A DNA stretch of 64,000 nt from Panacagrimonas sp965216845. GTDB lineage: Bacteria > Pseudomonadota > Gammaproteobacteria > Nevskiales > Nevskiaceae. The stretch is taken from positions 1,736,001 to 1,800,000 of the forward strand of contig OZ244200.1 in assembly GCA_965216845.1 (NCBI GenBank). Reading direction: 5' to 3'. The notes under the pieces were generated by a model. It made no database searches. It worked only from the letters and a program-made list of their open reading frames with translations, and was not told where the DNA came from. Shown here piece after piece: positions 36,043-45,263 of the stretch (the stretch's first letter is position 1; each line of letters starts with the position of its first letter). The position numbers were made by a program, and so were the translations under genes.

Positions 36043-36825
36043 TTAGCCGCCGGTCATCGCGTTCTGCATCGATCCTGAGCCGCCCAGGGACCAGCCGCCG
36101 TCCACCGGCAGGATGACGCCGGTGATGTAGCTGGCATCGTCCGAGCACAGCCACATCGTCGCCTTGGCGATTTCATCCTTGGTGCCCAAGCGCCGCGCTG
36201 GCAGGCTGTTGATAATGGCTTTTTCCACCGCCTCGTTGGGCGCCAGGCGGCGCATGCCCTCGGTGTCGTCAATCGGCCCCGGCGCGATGCCGTTGACGCG
36301 AATCCCCAGGGGGCCCCATTCCATGGCGGCGGTGCGTGTCATCTGATCGACGCCGGCCTTGGCGGCGCAGGCGTGAATCTGAAACGGCGTCGGCAGCCAG
36401 GCTTGCGGCGCGGTGATGAAAATGATGTTCGCGCCCGGTTTGCGCAGATGATCAAATGAAGCGCGCATGGCGTTGAAACTGCCCAGTAAATCAATGTCGA
36501 CCACCGATTTGAAGGCGTTGGCGCTGAGCTTGGCCGCCGGCGCCAGAAAATTACCGGCGGCGCCAGAGATCAGAATGTCGATGGGGCCCCATTGATCGGC
36601 GGCCTGTTTCATCGCATCCGCCACCGCGTCAAATTCGCGCACGTCGGCGGAAAATCCGAGCGCATCGGCGCCGGCCTGTTTGAGGCGCAACACCGCGTCG
36701 TCCACTTTCTGCGGATTTCGGCTCAGCACGGCAACGCGATCACCACGCGCCGCGAACTGCTGCGCAATTCCCAGGTTGATGCCGCTGGTGCCGCCGGCGA
36801 CAAAGACGTTCTTTGGTTCTGACAT
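36043..36825 (-). CDS. SDR-family 2,4-dienoyl-CoA reductase-like protein
   Basis: A 260-residue SDR of the DECR/PECR type, reducing 2,4-dienoyl-CoA in beta-oxidation of unsaturated fatty acids. Features: VAGGTSGINLGIA (NADPH), LISGAAGNFLAPA in place of NNAG, ITAPQAWLPTPFQIHACAAKAGVD where the usual catalytic Tyr of YxxxK is His (as in the DECR group), and RVNGIAPGPIDDTEGMRRL, a DECR-like tail. ATG 36825. Upstream 18 in-frame codons from 36879 are unlikely. Confidence 0.85.
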   Translation of the reverse strand: MSEPKNVFVAGGTSGINLGIAQQFAARGDRVAVLSRNPQKVDDAVLRLKQAGADALGFSADVREFDAVADAMKQAADQWGPIDILISGAAGNFLAPAAKLSANAFKSVVDIDLLGSFNAMRASFDHLRKPGANIIFITAPQAWLPTPFQIHACAAKAGVDQMTRTAAMEWGPLGIRVNGIAPGPIDDTEGMRRLAPNEAVEKAIINSLPARRLGTKDEIAKATMWLCSDDASYITGVILPVDGGWSLGGSGSMQNAMTGG

Positions 36826-36984
36826 GAAAACTCCCGGATGATGGGCGGGTTCGGCCATTGCGTGCGGATGCCGATGCATTCAATGCCCGTCCATCATAAA
36901 ACCGCTTGCGTGGGTTGGCCCAACCTTTGGGTTTGACCAATACGCAATCGGTCCATAGGATCGCGCGTTGCCTTGAATCTGCCT

Positions 36985-37953
36985 ATGGACATCAAAACCC
37001 TTCTTGCGCCGGTCGCGGACGATATGCAGGCGGTGGACGCCTTGATCCGCCAACGCCTGGCCTCGGACGTCGCCCTGATCAACGAGATTGGCGCCTACAT
37101 CGTTTCTGCGGGCGGCAAACGCCTGCGTCCGGCACTGACGCTGATGTCAGCCCGCGCGCTTGGCTGTCGTACCGATTTGCCGCAATTGCTGGCCGCGGTG
37201 GTGGAATTCATCCACACCGCGACCCTGTTGCACGACGACGTGGTGGACCATTCGGATCTACGCCGCGGACGCAAGACCGCCAACGCCGTCTGGGGCAATG
37301 CAGGTGCGGTACTGTCCGGCGACTTTCTCTATTCGCGCAGTTTCCAGCTGATGGTGGAAGCCGGGGAGATGGCCATCATGCGGGTGATGGCGGACACCAC
37401 CAACGCCATCGCCGAGGGCGAAGTGCTGCAGCTGATGAATTGCGGCGATGTGGACGTGGACGAAGCGCGCTACCTGCGCGTCATCGAGAAAAAAACCGGC
37501 GTGCTGTTTCGCGCGGCCTCGCAGATCGGCGCCATCGCCGCGCAAGCTGATGAGGGCCAGCAACAGCGCATGGCCGATTACGGCTACCACCTGGGCATCG
37601 CATACCAGTTGATTGACGATGTGCTGGACTTTCGTTCTGACCCGGGGCAGACCGGAAAAGCGCTGGGAAACGACCTGGCCGAAGGCAAACCGACCCTGCC
37701 GCTGATCCACGTCATGCGCAATGGCAGCCCGGCGGATGCCGATCTTGTGCGGTCTGCGCTGTCGGCCGGAAGGCTGGATGATCTGCCCGAAATCCTGTCA
37801 TGCATTGAACGTGCTCAGGCAATCCCCTACACTTGCGCGCTCGCTGAGCGGCACGCGGCTCAAGCGAGTGCAGCAATCGGCGATCTTCCCGACTCGCCAT
37901 TCAAGGAATCGCTGCAGGCATTGGTTCAATTCGCCACCGAACGGAACCACTAA
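36985..37953 (+). CDS. ispB: Polyprenyl (octaprenyl) diphosphate synthase
   Basis: Trans-prenyltransferase making the ubiquinone side chain by condensing isopentenyl diphosphate units. 322 residues from ATG 36985 (a TTG at 36973 is in frame). The first aspartate-rich motif is LLHDDVVD (Asp84, 85, 88) and the second LIDDVLDF; GGKRLRPALTL binds the diphosphate. It is followed 2 bp later by tRNA-Pro. In E. coli ispB has ribosomal genes rplU and rpmA nearby; they are absent here. Confidence 0.95.
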   Translation: MDIKTLLAPVADDMQAVDALIRQRLASDVALINEIGAYIVSAGGKRLRPALTLMSARALGCRTDLPQLLAAVVEFIHTATLLHDDVVDHSDLRRGRKTANAVWGNAGAVLSGDFLYSRSFQLMVEAGEMAIMRVMADTTNAIAEGEVLQLMNCGDVDVDEARYLRVIEKKTGVLFRAASQIGAIAAQADEGQQQRMADYGYHLGIAYQLIDDVLDFRSDPGQTGKALGNDLAEGKPTLPLIHVMRNGSPADADLVRSALSAGRLDDLPEILSCIERAQAIPYTCALAERHAAQASAAIGDLPDSPFKESLQALVQFATERNH

Positions 37954-37955
37954 CG

Positions 37956-38032
37956 CGGGGTGTAGCTCAGCTTGGTAGAGCGCCTGCTTCGGGAGCAGGA
38001 GGTCGTAGGTTCAAATCCTGTCACCCCGACCA
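37956..38032 (+). tRNA. tRNA-Pro (anticodon CGG)
   Basis: A 77-base cloverleaf. Acceptor CGGGGTG pairs with CACCCCG, discriminator A, CCA encoded. D arm AGCTCAG-CTTGGTAGAGC, anticodon stem CCTGC/GCAGG with loop TTCGGGA (anticodon CGG at 37989-37991), T arm with GGTTCAAATCC. It directly follows ispB. tRNA-Pro genes are frequent integration sites. Confidence 0.95.
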
Positions 38033-38631
38033 AACAATATAAATAAATCAGGCAATTGCAGAACCATGCGCTGTTCCTGATTTGGGTGTTTGGGTACTGT
38101 GCCCATCTGTGCCCAACGCTGCCGCGCGCCAGCGCATTGTTCTCAATTGGGGCGCGCCTCAGCCCGCGAGTTCAGGCTGACGAAGCTTTCGGCGTTCGAG
38201 GCCTGCCACTCGGACTCCGTCGGCTTTGTGCTCAAAGGTGATGTTGCCAGCTGCCGTCGCGACCGGTTCAAGCGGTGAGACGTGCTCTGCACCAACTTGG
38301 CGTCGCGGCGCACCAATCTGGACCAGGTGAATCCGGAAGCTGCCTGAGTGTTGTCATCCGGCAATCCCTGGTGAAGCGCCATCCAGTCCGGGACACGCAC
38401 TTTTCACCTCCGGCCGCGCAGGGATTCATGAATTTCGCCGGGTCAATGGCTGCGCGTATACGTCATTTGACGGATGTTCCGACGCCCCCGCGACCGCCGT
38501 TTTGGTCCGCTTGTTGCGTGACCTCAACCTGGGATGGCGTCCATTTCGCTGATCCAGCGGGGCCGGATGGGTCCAATGGCTGCGCCTGACTCAAAAACGA
38601 TGTTCTAACGGTGTTTCCCAAGGGGGTATTT
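38033..38631. other. Gene-poor region downstream of tRNA-Pro
   Basis: No convincing gene in 599 bases. It starts AT-rich (CAAACAATATAAATAAATC) and contains the direct repeat CTGTGCCCA / CTGTGCCCA at about 38097-38114. Short open frames have no recognisable protein. The last 30 bases carry AAGGGGG, a plausible ribosome-binding site for the next gene. No second copy of the tRNA 3' end was seen. It may be degraded insertion-site sequence. Confidence 0.5.
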
Positions 38632-39450
38632 ATGAGTTGCAAAAATTTTTTGTTGGCGCCGGTTGTTGTGGCCACGCTCGGTTTCTCCGGCGTTTCTGCT
38701 GCGGATGAGGCCGGCAGTGCAAATTCCCACGCGTTCGGAATCGATTTCCAGTCGCACTTTGTGTCGTACGGCGCCGATGTATGGGGCGCTGGCGAGGACT
38801 TGTTCGGCAACGAGCACACGACCTTTGTTTACATGACGAATGAAATCGCGCTGTCAGACAGCCTGTCGTTCAACTTCGGTGCCTGGGCGGACGTCAACGA
38901 CAATGCACCTGAGGATGCCGCCTCGGTGGGTGGGCACATCCAGGAAATCGATGTTTATGGCGGGTTCGGGTATTCGGCTGGCGTGTTCTCGCTGAGCCTG
39001 ACCTATCAGGAATGGAACTACGGTGGCGGTACCGCCGAGCGCATCGTCGATGTTGGCATCGGCATTGATGATTCGTCGGCACTGGGCGCGTTTTCCCTGA
39101 ATCCGAGCCTCACCGCCCACTCACGTGTCGGCAGTGACGCCGGCGCCGAGGAAGGTACTGTCTTCGTGCTCGCCATCGGTCCTGGGTTCTCGGCCGGGCC
39201 GCTGTCGGTGTCGATCCCGGTCGCGGTGGGTTTCGTGCCGGACGAATATTACGACCCTGCATCGGATAGCGGCACTTACTTTTCCTACGGCCTGACGGGC
39301 AGCGTGCCGATGTCCTTCATCCCGGCCAAGTACGGCGACTGGTCCTTCTCCGCCGGTGTGATCGCCTATTCAACCGATGCCGACTCGATTCCCGGCAACG
39401 TCGAGGAAGACTTCACCACCGCGTATACCAGCATCGGTCTGGGATTCTAG
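38632..39450 (+). CDS. Putative outer-membrane beta-barrel or exported protein
   Basis: A 272-residue protein with a signal peptide (MSCKNFLLAPVVVATLGFSG...SAAD) and alternating hydrophobic/polar strands, ending in the Phe-terminated strand YTSIGLGF, as outer-membrane proteins do. No charge-rich loops or domain signature is recognised. FSAGPLSVSIPVAVGFVPDEYY and SYGLTGSVPMSFIPAKYGDWSFSAGVI are strand-like. ATG 38632 follows AAGGGGG. It lies between tRNA-Pro and the convergent urease operon, so a role in uptake of a nitrogen compound is possible but is guesswork. Confidence 0.65.
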   Translation: MSCKNFLLAPVVVATLGFSGVSAADEAGSANSHAFGIDFQSHFVSYGADVWGAGEDLFGNEHTTFVYMTNEIALSDSLSFNFGAWADVNDNAPEDAASVGGHIQEIDVYGGFGYSAGVFSLSLTYQEWNYGGGTAERIVDVGIGIDDSSALGAFSLNPSLTAHSRVGSDAGAEEGTVFVLAIGPGFSAGPLSVSIPVAVGFVPDEYYDPASDSGTYFSYGLTGSVPMSFIPAKYGDWSFSAGVIAYSTDADSIPGNVEEDFTTAYTSIGLGF

Positions 39451-39468
39451 GCGGTACACCTTGTTTTG

Positions 39469-39497
39469 CCCCTGCGACGGCCGATTCGTCGCAGGGG
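39469..39497. terminator. Hairpin between convergent exported-protein gene and ureG
   Basis: 11-bp stem CCCCTGCGACG (39469-39479) / CGTCGCAGGGG (39487-39497) with a 7-base loop. No T-run on either strand, so Rho-independent activity is doubtful. Confidence 0.5.
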
Positions 39498-39705
39498 CGG
39501 ATGGTCCTGAGGGCGTCGGGCTGGCCGCCATATTGTCCGAAGCAACGGTGAACCCGGGTTGCCCGGCGCCTGCTGTCTGGCCGGCAATCGGTTTTGGGCT
39601 TGACCACTGCAAAGGCAATCAACGACCAGTCCGACGTTTTTTGCGCGGCATTGGACGACCAGCTTCACGCCGCACCTGACGCACGCGGCCACGGGCGGTT
39701 TGGGT

Positions 39706-40311
<606 letters not shown>

Positions 40312-40317
40312 GTTGAT

Positions 40318-40977
40318 TCAGCTCCTGAACAGTCGTGAGTATTGGGATTCGTGCTGGCTGGCGAGAATGGCGAGCATCGGGTTCTGACTGGTCAAGTCAT
40401 CGTCCGCCAGGTTCATCGCCGTTTCGATGGCCTCGGCCAGTATGGGCCGGGTTTGAATCAGCAATCGCTGTCCGGCGGTCTGACCGATGGGAATGGCCTT
40501 GAGGGCGCAGCTCACCTGGTTTTCGCACCAGCCGTACAGATAGACGCCCAGCCCGTCCTCGGCCTTGATATCCCAGCAGTGGCAGGTGAACGCATGCGCC
40601 GCCGGATAGGACAGGCTTGTCAGGGGTAGCGGCAATGCATGCTGCAGCGAACCCAGCAGACGACCGAGCGAAAAGCCCATCTGCGCGGTTTCCGCCCGCA
40701 ACTCAAGGCTTTCCCGGGAAGCGAGAAACTCCTCGTTCCAGCCGGCAAAGGCCACCTGGTCCTGACGCTGGATCGCCCGGTACAGGCGTACCCAGACCGG
40801 CGCCTCGTAACGCGCCAGTACGTCGCGCAGGCCGTGCACCAGCCATCGACGCATGCTGGTTTCGTCCTTGACCAGATCGCTGTCGATGGCTGATTCCAGC
40901 CCCTGCGAATAGCTGAACGCGCCCACCGGGAGCAAGGGACTTGCCAGTTGCAACAGGGAAGTCAGGTTCGGATTCAT
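40318..40977 (-). CDS. ureF: Urease accessory protein UreF
   Basis: All-helical chaperone that bridges UreD and UreG in the apo-urease maturation complex. 219 residues. Signatures: LLQLASPLLPVGAFSYSQGLE at the N terminus, FLASRESLELRAETAQMGFSLGRLL in the middle and QTAGQRLLIQTRP with the C-terminal SQNPMLAILASQHESQYSRLFRS. Its start overlaps the ureE stop by 4 bases. Confidence 0.95.
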   Translation of the reverse strand: MNPNLTSLLQLASPLLPVGAFSYSQGLESAIDSDLVKDETSMRRWLVHGLRDVLARYEAPVWVRLYRAIQRQDQVAFAGWNEEFLASRESLELRAETAQMGFSLGRLLGSLQHALPLPLTSLSYPAAHAFTCHCWDIKAEDGLGVYLYGWCENQVSCALKAIPIGQTAGQRLLIQTRPILAEAIETAMNLADDDLTSQNPMLAILASQHESQYSRLFRS

Positions 40978-41540
40978 GTGCCCGGTTCGATGCCGACCTT
41001 CGGACGGTCCGGCGGGTCTTCGCCATGCGCCTGGCGCGACAGGATCTCGCCGATCATGCCGGCCTGGTGATCCCGATCATGGTCGTGCCGGTGGCCACCG
41101 CCATAGGCGCCGGACTCCGGCTCGAAGGCGTCGACGACCGGGGTGACCACCATGCCCAGCCGTACCAGCATGCGGCGAAGCACTTCGTCGCGATCAAGTC
41201 GCAGGGCGTCGGCCAGCAGCTGCACCGGGATATGCCGATTGCCGAGATGGTAGGCGGCGCGGCGCAGGTCGAATTGCGCTTGTCCGGCGTCGGCTGCGGC
41301 GCGCACTTCAAACAGCGGTTCGGCGGCTGACCGGACCAGCACGCGGCGACCGTCATCCGCCAACAGGACATCGCCGCCGCGCAGGATCGTTCCACGTTCC
41401 AGGAACAACCCTGCCTCACCGCCGTCATCCAGCCTGACACGCAATCGTGACCGGCAGCGGTCGGCGTAGCACAGGGTCAGGCTGCGTTCGGGCCTTGCAT
41501 CTCTTGCCGGGTGGTCGATGCGTGTGGTGATTCGGAGCAT
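40974..41540 (-). CDS. ureE: Urease accessory protein UreE (nickel metallochaperone)
   Basis: Nickel carrier that hands Ni to the UreG/UreD/UreF complex. 188 residues. Peptide-binding N-terminal beta domain (GGEAGLFLERGTILRGGDVLLADDGRR), then the ferredoxin-like metal domain with YHLGNRHIPVQL containing the dimer-interface His, and LVRLGMVVTPVVDAFEPESGAYGG. The C-terminal tail HRHDHDRDH is His-rich, a nickel store. It overlaps ureC stop by one base. Confidence 0.94.
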   Translation of the reverse strand: MLRITTRIDHPARDARPERSLTLCYADRCRSRLRVRLDDGGEAGLFLERGTILRGGDVLLADDGRRVLVRSAAEPLFEVRAAADAGQAQFDLRRAAYHLGNRHIPVQLLADALRLDRDEVLRRMLVRLGMVVTPVVDAFEPESGAYGGGHRHDHDRDHQAGMIGEILSRQAHGEDPPDRPKVGIEPGT

Positions 41541-43246
41541 CAGAACAGAAAGTAGCGTTGCGCCATGGGCAGTCGGTCAGCCGCTTCGCAGGTGAGCAAT
41601 TCGCCGTTGGCGATCACTTCGTAGGTTTCGGGGTCGACGCTGATGTCGGGTTGCAGGTCGTTGTGGATCATGTCGCGCTTGGAAATCTGGCGACATCGGT
41701 TGACGGCGACCAGCGGCTTTTGCAGACCGAAGGTGTCGCCGACCCCGGCCTCGATCGCGGCCTGCGAAACGAAGCTGATCGAGCCTTGTGTCAGCGCGCC
41801 ACCGGCGGCGCCGAACATCGGCCGATAATGCACCGGCTGCGGCGTCGGAATCGAGGCATTGGGGTCGCCCATGGCGGCGGAGGCGATGGTGCCGCCCTTG
41901 AGGATCAGCGAAGGTTTTACGCCGAAGAACGCCGGCTTCCACAATACGATGTCGGCCCATTTGCCGACTTCCAGCGAACCCACCATGTGCGAGATGCCGT
42001 GCGTGATCGCCGGGTTGATCGTGTACTTGGCGATATAGCGCTTGATGCGGAAGTTGTCGTTGCCGGCGGGGTCGGGCGACAGGCTGCCGCGCTGGATTTT
42101 CATCTTGTGCGCGGTTTGCCAGGTGCGCAGAATCACTTCACCGACCCGACCCATGGCCTGCGAGTCCGAAGCGATCATGGAGAACGCGCCCAGGTCGTGC
42201 AGGATGTCCTCGGCGGCGATGGTTTCCTTGCGGATGCGCGACTCGGCGAAGGCCACGTCTTCGGCGATGCTGGCGTCGAGGTGATGACAGACCATGAGCA
42301 TGTCCAGATGCTCGTCGAGCGTGTTGACCGTGTAGGGGCGGGTGGGGTTGGTCGACGACGGCAGCACGTTGTGTTCGGCGCAGACCTTGATGATGTCCGG
42401 TGCGTGGCCGCCACCGGCGCCTTCGGTGTGATAGGTGTGGATGGTGCGGCCCTTGAACGCCTTCACCGTATGTTCGACAAAGCCCGATTCGTTGAGGGTG
42501 TCGGTATGGATGGCGACCTGGGTGTCGGTGTCTTCGGCAACCGACAGGCAGGTGTCGATGGCTGACGGCGTCGTGCCCCAGTCCTCGTGCAGCTTCAGGC
42601 CCAGGGCGCCGGCCTTGATCTGTTCGAGCAGCGGCGCGCCTGCGCTGGCGTTGCCCTTGCCCAGAAACCCAAGATTCATCGGATACGCTTCGGCGGCCTG
42701 CAACATGCGCTGGATATGCCACGGGCCGGGCGTGCAGGTCGTCGCATAGGTTCCGGTCGCCGGGCCCGTGCCGCCGCCGATCATGGTGGTGATGCCCGAG
42801 GTCAGCGCCTCCTCGATCTGCTGCGGGCAGATGAAATGGATGTGGCTGTCGACCCCCCCGGCGGTGACGATCATGCCCTCGCCGGCGATGACTTCGGTTC
42901 CCGGTCCGATGATGATGTCCACGGCCGGCTGGATGTCGGGATTCCCGGCCTTGCCGATGCCGCTGATGCGGCAATTCTTGATGCCGATGTCGGCCTTGAC
43001 GATGCCCCAGTGATCGACGATCAAGGCATTGGTGATGACCGTGTCGACGCAGTCGCTGGCACATCGTTGTGATTGCCCCATGCCGTCGCGGATGACCTTG
43101 CCGCCACCGAATTTGACTTCCTCGCCATAGCAGGTGAAATCCTTTTCGACTTCCAGCACCAGTTCGGTATCCGCCAGACGCAGCCGGTCTCCGGTGGTTG
43201 GTCCGAACATTTCGGCATAGGCCTGGCGCGAAATCCTGGCGCTCAT
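41540..43246 (-). CDS. ureC: Urease subunit alpha UreC
   Basis: Catalytic subunit; hydrolyses urea to ammonia and carbamate with two Ni ions. 568 residues. Ni ligands: HIH (His135, His137), the carbamylated Lys218 in LGLKLHEDWG, His247 in AIHTDT, His273 in TYHTEGAGGG and the later Asp in MIASDSQAMG. Mobile flap MVCHHLD (Cys320, His321-322). All residues needed for activity are visible. The start overlaps ureB by 4 bases. Confidence 0.98.
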   Translation of the reverse strand: MSARISRQAYAEMFGPTTGDRLRLADTELVLEVEKDFTCYGEEVKFGGGKVIRDGMGQSQRCASDCVDTVITNALIVDHWGIVKADIGIKNCRISGIGKAGNPDIQPAVDIIIGPGTEVIAGEGMIVTAGGVDSHIHFICPQQIEEALTSGITTMIGGGTGPATGTYATTCTPGPWHIQRMLQAAEAYPMNLGFLGKGNASAGAPLLEQIKAGALGLKLHEDWGTTPSAIDTCLSVAEDTDTQVAIHTDTLNESGFVEHTVKAFKGRTIHTYHTEGAGGGHAPDIIKVCAEHNVLPSSTNPTRPYTVNTLDEHLDMLMVCHHLDASIAEDVAFAESRIRKETIAAEDILHDLGAFSMIASDSQAMGRVGEVILRTWQTAHKMKIQRGSLSPDPAGNDNFRIKRYIAKYTINPAITHGISHMVGSLEVGKWADIVLWKPAFFGVKPSLILKGGTIASAAMGDPNASIPTPQPVHYRPMFGAAGGALTQGSISFVSQAAIEAGVGDTFGLQKPLVAVNRCRQISKRDMIHNDLQPDISVDPETYEVIANGELLTCEAADRLPMAQRYFLF

Positions 43247-43602
43247 CGGTCAACGCCCCTGGGGCCGGGTGGGGGCGCGGGCGTCGTCCGTCTCGGCGTG
43301 AGGGGGCCGGCGATCCTGGCGTTGAATCCGAACACGATACGATCACCGGCCAGGGCGATCAATTCGACCTCACGTTCCTGTCCGGGTTCGAAGCGCACCG
43401 CCGTTCCCGCCGGGATATTGAGCCGAAAGCCGCGTGCGGCCTTGCGGTCGAACGTCAGCGCCGGGTTGGTCTCGAAAAAGTGATAGTGCGAGCCAATCTG
43501 TACCGGCCGGTCGCCGGTATTGGCCACCGACAGCGTGACCGTCTCGCGGCCGGCGTTGAGCTCGATATCGCCCGCTGCGGGCATCAGTTCGCCAGGGATC
43601 AT
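43243..43602 (-). CDS. ureB: Urease subunit beta UreB
   Basis: Structural subunit of the urease heterotrimer. 119 residues, beginning MIPGELMPAAGDIELNAGRE, with the characteristic RPVQIGSHYHFFETNPAL and AARGFRLNIPAGTAVRFEPGQ, then VIGxNARIAG (VFGFNARIAG). The C-terminal Pro/Arg tail is strain-specific. 13 bp after ureA. Confidence 0.97.
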   Translation of the reverse strand: MIPGELMPAAGDIELNAGRETVTLSVANTGDRPVQIGSHYHFFETNPALTFDRKAARGFRLNIPAGTAVRFEPGQEREVELIALAGDRIVFGFNARIAGPLTPRRTTPAPPPGPRGVDR

Positions 43603-43615
43603 GTCGAATTCCTGT

Positions 43616-43918
43616 TCAGGTGATGGGGTCGTGCACGGTGACCAGCTTGGTGCCGTCGGGAAAGGTCGCTTCGACCTGGATGTCCGGAATCATTTCGGCC
43701 ACCCCGTCCATCACGTCATCGCGCGACAGCAGCGTGGTGCCGTAACTCATCAGTTCGGCCACGGTCTGACCGTCACGCGCGCCCTCAAGGATGGCGGCGC
43801 TGATCAAGGCCACCGCCTCCGGGTGATTCAGTTTCAGGCCGCGCGCCTTGCGTCGCTCGGCCAGCAGGCCAGCGGTAAAGATGAGCAGCTTGTCTTTCTC
43901 TCTTGGGGTCAGGTCCAT
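43616..43918 (-). CDS. ureA: Urease subunit gamma UreA
   Basis: Smallest urease subunit, exactly 100 residues, as in most bacteria. It begins MDLTPREKDKLLIFTAGLLA and contains RKARGLKLNHPEAVALISAAI and GVAEMIPDIQVEATFPDGTK near the C terminus. ATG 43918; the 12 in-frame codons upstream overlap ureD. It lies 4 bp after ureD. Confidence 0.97.
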   Translation of the reverse strand: MDLTPREKDKLLIFTAGLLAERRKARGLKLNHPEAVALISAAILEGARDGQTVAELMSYGTTLLSRDDVMDGVAEMIPDIQVEATFPDGTKLVTVHDPIT

Positions 43919-43922
43919 GTTT

Positions 43923-44798
43923 TCAGGTTGCCCAGATTCGTGGGGGAACGGCATCGGCGCCGATCAGCGCCGGTCGAATACGTTGCCAAACAAGGGTCAA
44001 GCCGGTGCGAACCCGCGCCGCCGACTGACCCAGCGCCCGCACCAGACAGAGCCCGTGCTCGAAACGTGTGATGCCCAGGTGAACGCCGTCGACCCGGATC
44101 TGGCGGCAAGCGTCGATCAGGCTCTCGTCGTTGGGCAGGCCAAGCGCCCAGGCGTTGCCGCTGACACTGCAATCATTCCATCCCTGCGGTGCGGCAAGGA
44201 TGCCGGCGCCGGCATTCAAAGCGGTGCGCTCGCTCCACAGAATCTGCCCGTCGCGGCGCAGCGTTGAGCGCAGTCCGAGCCTTCCGTGACCAAAACGCTC
44301 GCCCGAGTGGCGACGGCCCAGCATCCAGATATCCCAGCCGAATGCGGCGGCGCCGTCGGCGCAGTCGATGACGGTTTCCGACTTGAGTTCGGCGCCGTCG
44401 AATACGATGGCTTCCTGCGGCAGCCATTCCAGGGATGCGCCCGCATCCACGCGCAGTCGGATGGTTTGTCGCGCTTGCGGACCGCAGCTTCGATACCACT
44501 TGCTGGCGCCCGGGGTGGTGAATCGGGCGGCGCTGCCGGAGCGAAGCCGGAAGTCCATCGTCAGTTGATCGCCGGAGGCGATGCCGGTCGGCGGGTGCAG
44601 GAGCAGCACGTCGGCGCGCCTTGGGCTTTCCGGGTAGAGCAGTTTCTGGATGCGCAGCGGGCCAATGTGGCGCTTGTGCACCATAATGGTGCGTTGCTGC
44701 CTCAAATCGAGCGTGCCGGTCAGTTCGCCGTGCCAGGCCCGAGGCGAATGATGCTGCGCGCGCGGGTCGCGCGACGACAATGACAGGTCGAACTCCAT
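43923..44798 (-). CDS. ureD: Urease accessory protein UreD
   Basis: Scaffold that binds apo-urease and forms the nickel tunnel with UreF. 291 residues. Signatures: RHIGPLRIQKLLYPE, VLLLHPPTGIASGDQLTM, FTTPGASKWYRS, AGASLEWLPQEAIVFDGAEL, and GWDIWMLGR. ATG 44798 (MEFDLSLSSRD); 34 upstream in-frame codons overlap the preceding small gene. First core gene of the operon. Confidence 0.94.
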   Translation of the reverse strand: MEFDLSLSSRDPRAQHHSPRAWHGELTGTLDLRQQRTIMVHKRHIGPLRIQKLLYPESPRRADVLLLHPPTGIASGDQLTMDFRLRSGSAARFTTPGASKWYRSCGPQARQTIRLRVDAGASLEWLPQEAIVFDGAELKSETVIDCADGAAAFGWDIWMLGRRHSGERFGHGRLGLRSTLRRDGQILWSERTALNAGAGILAAPQGWNDCSVSGNAWALGLPNDESLIDACRQIRVDGVHLGITRFEHGLCLVRALGQSAARVRTGLTLVWQRIRPALIGADAVPPRIWAT

Positions 44799-44811
44799 CA
44801 ACCAGGCAGGT

Positions 44812-45051
44812 TCAGCGCCGGAAGGAAACAAAGGGTCTGGATTGCCGGTCGGGGCGTGGTTTTCGCAGCGCAAGGGCGAACAGGCCGATGATTGCCGCAA
44901 TCCCCATCAGCAGCGGGATTGCGTGGTCCGGCGAGCTGATGGTGTGCCACAGATCGGCCCAGGCCGATGCCTGATGCGGCCCGGAATGTGCCCATGCCAG
45001 CGGGCAGGCCACGGCTGTGGCGATCAGGCCAATCGATTTCGAAAAACGCAT
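44812..45051 (-). CDS. HupE/UreJ-like small membrane protein (truncated type)
   Basis: A 79-residue protein with a signal peptide (MRFSKSIGLIATAVACPLAWAH), then HSGPHQASAWADLWHTISSPDHAIPLLM and one transmembrane helix (LLMGIAAIIGLFALAL) with a basic tail. The AHSG...H...PDHA pattern resembles the metal-binding start of HupE/UreJ nickel permeases, but the rest is missing. ATG 45051 follows AAGGAG. It precedes ureD by 13 bp and is probably the first gene of the urease operon. It may bind nickel or be a vestige. Confidence 0.6.
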   Translation of the reverse strand: MRFSKSIGLIATAVACPLAWAHSGPHQASAWADLWHTISSPDHAIPLLMGIAAIIGLFALALRKPRPDRQSRPFVSFRR

Positions 45052-45263
45052 GAGCGACTCCTTGCGGTGGTGGCGAATGTTAGTGCCGGCGGCCGGCGCG
45101 ATGGGGACTGTGGAGCAAGCGCCGAGCCATCTTGCAACAGCGGCGCTGGTCGTGCGTGAGGTCAGCATACGTCGAATGACGTAGCGGCAAATCCGGATTC
45201 CGGCGTGTTATTTGCTTTTGTCGGTGGGCCGGGCGTGTGGTGCCCGATCAACGCAACCAGCTG

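Noticed and set aside
38056..38589. Three short open frames after tRNA-Pro, considered as integrase remnants
   Set aside because: No tyrosine-recombinase motif could be found in any frame.
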